NCBI GenBank assembly: GCA_018457335.1
Contig: JAGYHI010000018.1
Location: 1 to 17,506, forward strand
Length of the DNA: 17,506 nucleotides
Direction: 5' to 3'
Source of the DNA: Candidatus Altimarinota bacterium
GTDB taxonomy: Bacteria; Patescibacteria; JAEDAM01; BD1-5; UBA2023
In this document: in pieces, positions 7,912 through 16,800 of the stretch
Layout: every line of letters starts with the position of its first letter
Numbering within the stretch: the first letter of the stretch is position 1
Translations under genes and position numbers: made by a program
The notes under the pieces: model-generated
The model's input: the letters and a program-made list of their open reading frames with translations, nothing else
Told to the model about the DNA's origin: nothing
Databases searched by the model: none

Positions 7912-7945
7912 TCGCTCAAAATCTACTATTTTGGGCGACTTTTTT
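7912..7945 (+). terminator. rho-independent terminator after the orphan gene
   Basis: TCGCTCAAAAT (7912-7922) pairs with ATTTTGGGCGA (7928-7938), with one G-U pair, across the loop CTACT, and CTTTTTT follows. It begins 18 bases after the stop codon. Confidence 0.85.
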
Positions 7946-7972
7946 ATTTTCTGAAAAAACTCAAAAAAAATC

Positions 7973-8000
7973 TCGACTTTTTTTAAAAAAAACATATAAT
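7973..8000 (+). promoter_or_regulatory. promoter of the 8031-10639 operon
   Basis: TCGACT (7973-7978), a 16-bp spacer, and a perfect TATAAT (7995-8000). The sequence around the -35, CTCGACTTTTT, is shared with the promoter at 12332-12359. The predicted start near 8007 leaves a leader of about 24 bases. Confidence 0.6.
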
Positions 8001-8030
8001 CTTTGTAAATTTATTTACAATACATATTTT

Positions 8031-8561
8031 ATGTCTTCACAAAAACAAATACAAGACCTTTACAGTCTTATCCAATCGGCACAAGCCAATATCACAAGTG
8101 CCAAAAAAATCCTCGACGAACTCGTCGGTGATGATAAATGAATCGACCTGGACCTTTCTACGAGAGGACTTGCGAGTTATCAAGACGAAGAAAATAAAAT
8201 CGTGGAAGGGATTTTTACAGGAGAATCTATGCTCGGTGCGGACGGAAATACCTATGCTGTCCCTCAAAACTACGCCTCAAAATCACTGCTCGTCCAAGGA
8301 AGCCGACTCAAAGCTACTATCGACGGAAATGGAAAAATCATCTACAAAATCATCAAAGAAATCCCATATGAATCACTCCTCTGAATTATCACAAAGAGCG
8401 GAGAAAAATACCAAATTTCAACCGATAAGAAAGTCTACAATGTCCTCGCAGCAGCAATTACTTTCCACAAATGTGAAGTCGGAGACAAAGTGAATATCCG
8501 TATCCCAGAAGGAAAAGACGCTACTTTTGCTGTAATAGAAAATCGTATTCCAAAATCATAA
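8031..8561 (+). CDS. conserved CPR-type hypothetical protein
   Basis: 176 residues with two UGA codons read as Gly. An N-terminal helical region (about 1-40: Gln-rich, then a KKILDELVGDD stretch) is followed by a compact beta-rich domain. That domain contains FTGESMLGADGNTYAVPQNY, ASKSLLVQGSRLKATI, a second strand pair with IIYKIIKEIP, then KYQISTDKKVYNVLAAAITF, VGDKVNIRIP and AVIENRIP. I recall this order (a VPxNYASKSKLVEGD-like segment, then a KVxxxxVTFFKxxxGD-like segment) as a widespread CPR protein of unknown function, but could not check it. The C-terminal part looks like a small OB- or SH3-like barrel, which hints at RNA or ribosome binding; that is inference. It is the first gene of an operon; the next ATG is 20 bases past its stop. 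Its own promoter gives a T-rich leader without a Shine-Dalgarno site. Confidence 0.75.
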
Positions 8562-8580
8562 TTTTTAATTTTTATTTGCT

Positions 8581-9984
8581 ATGAGAAATACTCGAAATCG
8601 AAGATGAAATACTTCTCAATTTTCTTGGTGATGGGTGGCTATTGTGAGCGTACTTATCGCTGGGATTTTTCTTATCAAGACTTTTTGAGGAGATAATAAT
8701 GTACAGCCCTCAAAAGAAACTAATACAAAAGAATACATAGAAATCACACCAAGTGAAAATAGTACTGTGGGTGTTTCTGGAAATTGAAAACATAATACAA
8801 AGATTAACAAAACTGAAAAACTCTTTTCGTATGATGCTTATGCATATGTAGATATAGGGAGTGCCACTGCAATCGATAGTTCTTTTGATGCTGATCTTGA
8901 TGAAAACACTCAAATCAAGTATCACGGGATACAAGATAATTTTGATACTATCGAGCTTTTAAAGGGGCGAATGTGGATACAGGCAAAAAGTGGACAAAAA
9001 GTCGCTGCAAAAATGAAAAATTTTTCTGCACAAATAAATAATGATAATATTGCTCTTCTCGAACAAACAAATAATACCTTTAGTACACTTTATGCTATTC
9101 GTGGAAATATTGATATTGTTACATCTGCTGGACAATATAGTTTGCCAGCCGGAAAACGAATTATGATTTCAGCAAGTGATCTTGCTGATCCCAATGTCAA
9201 TCTCGAAGATCTCTCTAGAAATATTAGTGAAGGAATTACACAAAATTCTGTTTTTACTCGAAATAATGGTATTAAAATCTTGGAAGAAGCAACAAAAGAA
9301 GTCGAAGCAACAGAAAATAATAATGAAACTCTGACAAATACTGGAGGTACCACTATAAACAGTCAGTATATAGAATTTACACAACCAAGTGATGGAGTAG
9401 CTCTCAAAACAAACAAAACAACAATCATGGGAAATCTTCTTAATACCGATGTAAAAAAAGTGACTATTAATGATATCAATACGGCTGTCAGCCCTGTGGA
9501 TAAGACTTTTATTATCGAAAATTTTGTCCTCAAAAATGAAATAAACAATCTCGTTTATAAAATATACGATGCAAATAATGTACTTCTCGATAAAGGAGTA
9601 CTCGTGGTATATGGACCAAAATGATGAGCTGGTGATGAGATGCTTGTGCCAACTAACTATCCAATAAATGATGCGGAATTCAAAATTAATTCACCATCCA
9701 CAAATCCTTTTAAAACGACTGCAAACTATGTAAAAGTCCGGGGAACTGTACCAGCAAATACGGTCGAATATATAGTTGTCAATAATTACAGACTCAAAAA
9801 ATATACACCAAAATCGACAAACTGGTATTATCATGCGAATGCAAATATCGGAACGATGAAAGATGGAATGAATCTCTATGAAATCAAGTTTTATAACGCA
9901 CAAAATAAACTTGTCTCAACTCGAATGCTTACTATCATAAAAGAAAATCCAAATGCTAAAACCCTCTCTGGTGAAGCTCGCTAA
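8581..9984 (+). CDS. membrane-anchored FecR-domain protein with Ig-like C-terminal domains
   Basis: 467 residues, crossing several UGA codons, including a tandem pair at 9622-9627. A short basic N-terminus (MRNTRNRRG) and one membrane helix (about 17-34) indicate that most of the protein lies outside. About residues 75-200 match a FecR-like fold: IELLKGRMWIQAKSG, then LLEQTNNTFSTLYAIRGNIDI, then GQYSLPAGKRIMIS. FecR domains act in sensing or assembly at the envelope. Two Ig-like beta domains follow. The first (about 255-345) starts IEFTQPSDGVALKTNKTTIMGN. The second (about 360-455) starts EFKINSPSTN and contains a VKVRGTVPANTVEYIVVNNY stretch. The prepilin-like gene starts within its last codons (32-base overlap), so the two are probably translationally coupled. 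It may be a surface or pilus-associated protein; no sigma factor or transport gene is nearby to support classic FecR signalling. Confidence 0.75.
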
Positions 9985-10639
9985 ACCGAGTATACATATC
10001 AAAAAAGCAATGACTCTCCTAGAAGTGATGGTGATGATTTTAGTATTGTCTATCACATTGACAGCGATGTTTACAACACTGATGAAAGGTATGAATCTAC
10101 AAAATCTCATCCAAAAACGTGTCCAAGCACAAAATATCGCCCGTGAAGGTATCGAGTGAGTTGTCAATCTCCGAAACACTAACTGGCTGCGCTTTACGAG
10201 TAATCGAGAAAACTGCTGGAAAGTGCAAAATTATGACGCTAAATGTATCACAGAAAAACCAGATGATACCAATACAAGCTTAAAAATAAAAGACGGTTCA
10301 TACATTTTAAAGCGACAGAATGGGCTTTGGAAATTAACAAGTACCGGAGCTTTTGAGGATCAAAAATGGAATAAATCCATGAAGGACTACCAAATTTTTA
10401 TTGATGAAAAAGGTTGGTACACAAGTAGTGGTGCTGGAATTACTGAGATTTGTAATAGTTTCAAAAGAACTGAATGTAAAACTCCTTTCAGTCGGGAAAT
10501 AAAAATAAAACCTTTGAATGATGACAATTATCTCGAAGTCACTGCAATTGTCCGCTGGCGCGATGCAAATCCACACAAAGTCACCCTCAAACAAACGCTT
10601 TCCAATTGGAAAAGTAACTATGACAATAGCGGAAACTAA
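9953..10639 (+). CDS. type IV prepilin-like protein (pseudopilin)
   Basis: 228 residues with one UGA (10157) read as Gly. A basic leader of about 19 residues precedes MTLLEVMVMILVLSITLTAMF, the class III signal of type IV pilins, with Glu at +5 and a long hydrophobic helix. The residue before the cleavage point is Ala, where Gly is usual, and +1 is Met. The helix leads into QNIAREGIEGVVNLRNTNWLRF, a pattern typical of minor pilins (an AREGIE-x-xxNLRN motif), then a beta-rich globular part ending with EVTAIVRW. Four Cys residues could form disulfides. ATG 9953 lies 32 bases inside the preceding gene; an in-frame GTG at 9971 would give a leader of 13 residues, so the true start is uncertain. 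The prepilin peptidase at 4734-5726 is the expected processing enzyme. It may be a minor pilin of a type IV pilus or DNA-uptake machine. Confidence 0.85.
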
Positions 10640-10670
10640 ATAAGTCCTATCAAAAAATAACATCAAAATC

Positions 10671-10687
10671 ACTTTTTTCAAAAAAGT
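10671..10687 (+). terminator. weak hairpin after the pilin-like gene
   Basis: ACTTTTTT (10671-10678) pairs with AAAAAAGT (10680-10687) across a single base, so it can only form with some opening of the stem. The sequence after it is only moderately T-rich. It might end transcription of the 8031-10639 operon, but it is a poor terminator. Confidence 0.3.
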
Positions 10688-10699
10688 CAACATTTTCTT

Positions 10700-10728
10700 T
10701 TGACAAATAAAAAATATTATGCTACAAT
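10700..10728 (+). promoter_or_regulatory. strong sigma70-type promoter of the M23/SLH gene
   Basis: A perfect TTGACA (10700-10705), a 17-bp spacer, and TACAAT (10723-10728). This is the closest match to consensus in the window. Transcription would begin near 10735, leaving a leader of about 27 bases. Confidence 0.75.
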
Positions 10729-10761
10729 ATAAGCGTAATATTTTTTTATATCAATACAAAT

Positions 10762-12309
10762 ATGAAATTTACTGGAAAAAACTCAGTGCTGAAATACGCA
10801 CTTTTGGGCATTTGGATCACGAACTGTATACTTGGGAGTATCATAGCTATCAAAGAAATATGGATACCAAGCATGGATGCAAAAGGGACTCGATACCCTC
10901 AAATCCAGTCTGATACTTTTGACGGGACGACACTACCAATCAAAGTCGTCCCAAATTGGCTCAAATCTCAATACCGAGATAAAACACTTCGATTTTCTCA
11001 AATCCCAAGCAAAGATCTCATGCCAATTCCTCGATACGGAGCAAAAGCGCTTCTCGATGCGGCTGACTATTCACCGGCTTCGACGATTTTACGATTTACT
11101 TATACCGTCCCATATATGGGAAATTATGATTTTGACTATAAAGAGTATGCCGGTGGGCACCTCGCAGTTGATGTACGATCTATCATTGGAACACCAGTAT
11201 ACGCTATAGCAAATGGTGTAATTGAACGAGCTGAAATCGATGCAACTGGAAATAAATTTGTAACTATTCGACATGATGATGTGCCGCTCGACGGAAAAAA
11301 ACAACGAATTTTTTCAAACTACCTCCACCTTTCAGAAATCCTTGCAACTCCAGGTACAAAAATCCGAAAAGGTCAAATCATCGGAAAAGTCGGAACGACT
11401 GGAATCACAACGACTCCCCATTTGCATTTTCAAATTGATACCGAAAATGCTCCGTTTCATCCATATTTTCCATTTACCAGTGCAGAGCGACAAGCTGCAG
11501 GAATGAGTTTTTTACAAGCGATCAGTCGTGGACTCGGAAAAGAACGAGCTATGAAATATACCATCCATCCATATAATTTTGTCAATACACACCTAAATGG
11601 TGTACGAAATACACCAACAACAAAAACTATCACACACAATAAAAAACTCGAAAATATAACTTCTTATACAGAAAAACCAAATCAAAAACACAATAGAAAA
11701 CTCGAAAATATCGTACAATTTTCAAATAAAAAACCAGTAAAATCCAAAGTAGCTGGAAAGATTTATACACCAAATGAAACAACTTGTCAAAAAATATACA
11801 ATGATATAAACCAAAATAGTAAACTCTGACAAGAAATCCTTCATCTTCAAGATAAATATTGTCTGTTTCGAGCAAGAAGTGATGCTTTTCTCTCAGAAAA
11901 ACAACTCTCAAGAGGTGAAGCAATGCGTATCGTAATGCGGTATTACAACTTCCCTATCACTGGAAAAAACTCTCGATATCTCGATATCCCTCTCTCTGAT
12001 ACCGAACTCCAAAGCTTTGCTCATACTGCCAGTCAAATGTGATTTACACAGGAACAATACTTCCAACCAAATAAACAAATCACAAAATGAGAACTTCTCA
12101 TACTTGTCGATACGCTTAAAAAACTTGGAAATAAACAAAAAAAATCACAACAATACAACGATATTACAAAAGGAAATACCTACTATAATGCTGCGCAAAA
12201 ATACGCGACTCTCACTCATACTTCTGACAAATATTTTTCAATATTTAAACCCGTGACAAAAGGTGATATTATAGACTTTTTAGCTCAAATCGAAAGTGCG
12301 AGAAAATAA
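10762..12309 (+). CDS. M23 (LytM-type) peptidase with C-terminal SLH-like repeats
   Basis: 515 residues, with three UGA codons (the first at 11827) read as Gly. It is an exported or anchored endopeptidase of the M23 family, which cuts cross-bridges in peptidoglycan. An uncleaved signal or membrane helix lies at about 11-30. The peptidase domain (about 120-240) contains GGHLAVDV (the H-x-x-x-D zinc site), the glycine-rich VGTTGITTTPHLHF with the HxH ligands, and a YLHLSE segment between. A Lys/Asn-rich linker follows (about 285-350) with a repeated KLEN motif. The C-terminal 150 residues look like SLH repeats: EKQLSRGEAMRIVMRYYNFP, NKQITKGELLILVDTLKKL, and FKPVTKGDIIDFLAQIES. SLH repeats bind wall polymers, so the enzyme is probably held at the surface. 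It has a strong promoter of its own and a terminator hairpin downstream. It may remodel its own wall or cut the wall of a host cell. Confidence 0.9.
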
Positions 12310-12331
12310 ATAAAAAACCTCCGAAAAAAAC

Positions 12332-12359
12332 TCGACTTTTTACAAAAAATTGATACAAT
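12332..12359 (+). promoter_or_regulatory. promoter of the solute-binding protein gene, inside a terminator arm
   Basis: TCGACT (12332-12337), a 16-bp spacer and TACAAT (12354-12359). The -10 box forms part of the left arm of the hairpin at 12344-12388. Transcription would start near 12366, in the hairpin loop, so this transcript lacks the left arm and cannot form the hairpin. Confidence 0.5.
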
Positions 12360-12389
12360 GAAAGTGTTTTAAATTGTATCAATTTTTTT
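12344..12389 (+). terminator. long hairpin terminating the M23 gene, ending at the next start codon
   Basis: A 16-bp stem pairs 12344-12359 with 12373-12388, with a 13-base loop. The right arm ends in a T-run that reaches 12389, and the next ATG begins at 12390. It lies 35 bases after the stop of the M23 gene. For transcripts that read through from upstream it should act as a terminator and would also enclose the bases just before the ATG. Confidence 0.7.
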
Positions 12390-13781
12390 ATGGCAAAACG
12401 AAAAATCATATTTTTTGCGATTGTAGGTTTTATCCTCGTCGCTCTCACACTCGGTATCCTCTGGGTCACCCAACTCCAAAAGAAAAATATCATCTCAGCA
12501 GATGACCTCAATATCTGGATTACACAAGGAACAACCGCAGACTATGAAGAACTTGCGACAGATTTTCAAAAAAAATATCCAGAATATAAAAATGTCAATA
12601 TCCGTTTTGAGAAAAAAGCTGCTGACAAACCCGACCAATACAGGACTTTTATCCTTTCGGCACTTAGTGAAAAAGCGGGTCCTGATATTTTTATGATCGC
12701 AGCTGGAGAAGATACGATCCTCGAAGAAAAAATTGCATTAATTCCAGAAGACAGCATAAATATCAATGCTTTTGAAGACACTTTTGATCCAGTATTTCAA
12801 GAACTTATCGTATCAACTGGAGATTTTATAAATCCAGACAAAAAACTCAAAGGAATTCCAATTGGATACGAAACACTTGGAGTCTTTTATAATAATTCTC
12901 TTCTCAGATCAGGTGTTCCAAAAACTTGGCCACAAATCGAAAAACTCTATGGCACTTTCCCACCAAACACTTTTCCAACCAACCTTGGACTCGGACCAAT
13001 TTTTACTCCAAATATCGGAGATATTCTAGCAGGATTTTTTATTCAAAATAACATTGAAAGCTACAAAAATGTTAGCGAAGGACAAAATATCTTTAATCAA
13101 TATCAAGCTTTTGCATCTCTCTGAAATAATAATACAAATACTGATGAAAGTGAAGATTTTTATTCAACACAAACCAATCTTGAAGGAACAGTAAGCGCTC
13201 TCGAAAAATCTCAAATGACAACACTTGATGCCTTTCTTGAAGGAAAAATTGGAATGATTGTCGGCTATCCAAGTCTCGTCCGAGAACTCGAAAAATCAGC
13301 AAAACGAATCGGTGGAAATAACAGTGCAAGCCTTATTCAAACAGCACAATTTCCTTCAAAAACGAGCCGAGAATCTGCAAATGTAGCTAAATATTCATAC
13401 TTTGCGATTGCAGAAACAACCAATAAACCAAATGTGGCCCTTGCCTTTTTGCAATATGTGGCTAGTGAAGATGCTCAAAGGGTTTTGATGAAAAATTTCC
13501 CACACCTCCTACCAGCACACAAAAGTTTTTTGGAAGCAAAACTCGGTACTCGCCTTTCACCAATTATCAAAAATGCAAAAATTGATGGATTTATCCCGAG
13601 TCCATGACAAAAGATCTCTCTCTTTGATTATGGGATTCGATCAGAATTTAATCAAATTATCAAAGATGGATTTATGAGTAAAAGCGAGATTAAACGCAAT
13701 GCTATGGCAAAAAAAATCTCTGAAAAAATCGCTTGTATAATAGATGTACAAATCAATCAATCAAACAGCGTCTGTGAGTAA
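12390..13781 (+). CDS. extracellular solute-binding protein, family 1
   Basis: 463 residues, with two UGA codons (13122, 13605) read as Gly. It resembles the substrate-binding components of carbohydrate ABC transporters. A membrane helix at about 8-28 has no lipobox, so the protein is probably tethered by this helix. Features of the family are: DDLNIWITQG near the start, KAGPDIFMIAAGED (about 89-102), LKGIPIGYETLGVFYNNSLL (about 153-172), GVPKTWPQIEKLYG after it, then in the second lobe FLEGKIGMIVGYPSLVREL and NVALAFLQYVASEDAQRVLM. No permease or ATPase gene lies beside it in this window. It has its own promoter, so transport partners would be elsewhere, or it may serve as a binding protein only. 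The ligand cannot be told from sequence. Start chosen at ATG 12390 because it follows a T-run leader like the other genes and includes the membrane helix. Confidence 0.88.
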
Positions 13782-13803
13782 AAAAAGAAAAATTGAAAAA
13801 AAT

Positions 13804-13832
13804 TTGCTTTTTTCTAAAAAGTATGGTAAAAT
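13804..13832 (+). promoter_or_regulatory. promoter of the large PKD-protein gene
   Basis: TTGCTT (13804-13809), a 17-bp spacer, then TAAAAT (13827-13832). The start near 13839 leaves a very short leader (about 14 bases) ending AATTTTATG. Confidence 0.5.
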
Positions 13833-13852
13833 AATAGAAATAATTTAATTTT

Positions 13853-16800
13853 ATGCGAAAAATACTCTATTTCATTCTTTTTTCTCTTGCCCTATTTTTA
13901 GGCAATAGCACTATTCAAAGTTCGTATGCAGCATACGAAGGAATTTATGGTGATAGCAATACAAATATAGAACTTCCTTGTTCAAATCCAGAAGATTGTA
14001 ATATTGAGCAATCTATTAAAGTTGCAGAAGAAGTCACTGGTGGAATTGTTACTGATTCCAATGATGTCGAACTTTCTACATATATTGTCACCCTTGTAAA
14101 AGAATTTCTCAAATATACAACTCTTGTAGCAGTACTCTATGTACTCTATGCTGGTTTTCGAATTATGACTTCAAATGGTGAAGAAAATACCGTGAAATCA
14201 AGTCAAAAAGGTATTATCTATGTCCTTGTTGGTATTGTCGTGATGTGGCTTGCTTATGCAATTGTAATGCTCGTAATGAGTGCACTCACAAACTCACGAA
14301 GTACCGTATATATCGACAACGAAAAACCGCTGTTTACGTGGAATCTCATCCCAACAACGCACGCACAAAATAGTGACATATACAGCGAAAGTGAGCGAGG
14401 CACTTTTAATGAATATAAAAGTAAAATTTTTAGTAAACTCGAAGATATATCTGATGAGTTAGCGATAGATAAAAGAGTTAATATTTTCACTTTCAATGAA
14501 CTCAAAGATCTTATTGAAGAAGCTCACAAAAGACTCCCGGACAAGAATCCAAAAGATATGGAGATAAATAAACGAAATAAAAAATTCGCTTTTCAAAAAA
14601 TAGAAATTGCAAAGCAACAGACAAGCTCTCCTACAAAAGTACGAGACGCTATATCTGCTACAAGCAAATTTCTCAATGATGCAAAAATATCAAAAATCAG
14701 TGGGTCTATAGAAGCCACACCTACCAGTGGAAACGCTCCTTTGCCAGTTTCATTCAATACCAATAATGTAATCGACCCTACAGGAACAACTCCAGGAACA
14801 AATAACTATACTTGGTGGATGCGAAATACTGATGGAACTAGAAAAGATCTCGGTCGTGGACCGAGCTTTCTGTATACATTTAAAAAAGAAGGGACGCATA
14901 CAATTTTTTTAGATATTCAATCTTCAAGTAAAAATAATTATGGATACACTGATGTTCTTCCGATTACACTCCAAAAAAAAATCGAAGTCAAACCAAAACT
15001 TGGAGAAATTGTACTTTTTATCAATGATATCAATGTCAGCAATAAATCAGCTATAAAAATCACACCTGAGATCGCTTCACGGGGACTTTTTTTTAATGCC
15101 TCGGCTTCTCGTGCCGTCAGCAATGGTACAATTGTAAAGACGATTTGGGATTTTGGAAATGGAAATAAAGAAATCTCAAAAACACGACCTGGCGTCGAAA
15201 TGCAAACCTATCCAAATGAAGGAAAATATCTTGTTTCCCTTAAGTTTACAACCAATAATGGAAAAACCTTTTCAAAAGAAATTCAGCTCGATATACGAAG
15301 TCCAGCTGCTGTTATCAAGACTAGTAAAAAACAGATTCTTGTCGGAGAAGAGGCAACTTTTTCAGTGGATTCTTTTTTTAATAAAAATACAAAAAACATC
15401 AAATATAAATGGTCTATACAAGGCGAAGATATGAAAGAAATATCTCGAATGGGAGAGAATATCTCATACGCTTTTAAAAAGCCAGGAAAATATGTAGTTA
15501 AACTGGATGCAAAAAATCCAAATGGGAAAATTGATGCGGACTCACGCATAATTACAGTCGAATCACGAGATCCTATCGTAAATATTGATACGCCTCATCC
15601 AATTGACAATGGACATCCAAATACACTTGTTTTTGACGGAAGCAAAAGTTTTGACCCGGACCTTGGCTCACGCGAAGGACTCACCTATAAATGGCGAATC
15701 AATGGAAAAGATCGTCCTCTCGATAATCAAACCCTTGGTGGTGCCCGAGGTACCCTCACTTTTGATGAAATTGGGACGTATACCGTTTCACTTACTGTGA
15801 CCAATAAATATGGAAAAGTCGCAAGCAGTGAGCAAAATTTTTCAGTAAAATCTCTACTCGCTGTCGATATGAAAATCGATCCTGAGGTTGCTCAAATCAA
15901 AAAAACCGTGCATTTTGTCGCACACTCACAAAATGCAGAATTTTATGAGTGGAATTTTTGAGACGGATCTGACCCACTCAATGGTGATGCTGATAAAGTA
16001 GATCATATCTACAAAAAAACTGGTGTCTACACCGTAAAACTCACAGTTCGCCGTGCTCAATGAGATGAAAGCAACACTATCACCCGTCGTGTCTACATCA
16101 CAGATACAGACTCCCCTTTTGCACTTATTACCGCACGTAATTCGAGTAATAGCATCGTCGAAATGCCAGGGCTTTGTAAAAATCAAAATGCCTTTACGGT
16201 CAATCGATCAGAGCCGACGACTTTTGATGCCGGTAAATCAATCAATATTGACGGAAATCCTGGTGACCTCGAATATACTTGGCGATATATGGGAAAAGTC
16301 AATACGAGCCAGAGTATCACTGAGACTTTTTGAGATCTCGGATGTTTTCCTATCTCACTAACCGTACGATCAAAGAAAAATGGGGCGACAGCAACTACAG
16401 AAAAATATATGTACCTCAAAAATCAACTCCCTCAACTCACAAGTATCACGACTCAAGTCGATGAGCGAAAAAAAGACAGTCGAAAAATCATCGTAAATGT
16501 AAAAGCAAATGGAGTCAAAGATCCGGACGGTGTCGTGACAGCCTACACTTGGTATTACAAGACAGAGACCGATCCAGAGCCACAAAGTCTTCAAATCACA
16601 CAAAAACCAGAAATCACTTTTGTACTTCCAAATATTACAGAAAAATATTATTTTGGGGTCATCTTGCAAGACAATGATAATGGTCGAGTCAACAGTGAAA
16701 AAACACTTCAAAAACAGGCTCCACTTATCATCGACAATGCAAATGGAAATGTTTATCTCCCTCTCATTTCACTTAATCCCTCAAAAACCACAGCAAAAGT

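Noticed and set aside
10719..10913. 64-codon plus-strand frame overlapping the M23 gene start
   Set aside because: It is an out-of-frame shadow of the M23 gene, and its start lies before the predicted transcription start.
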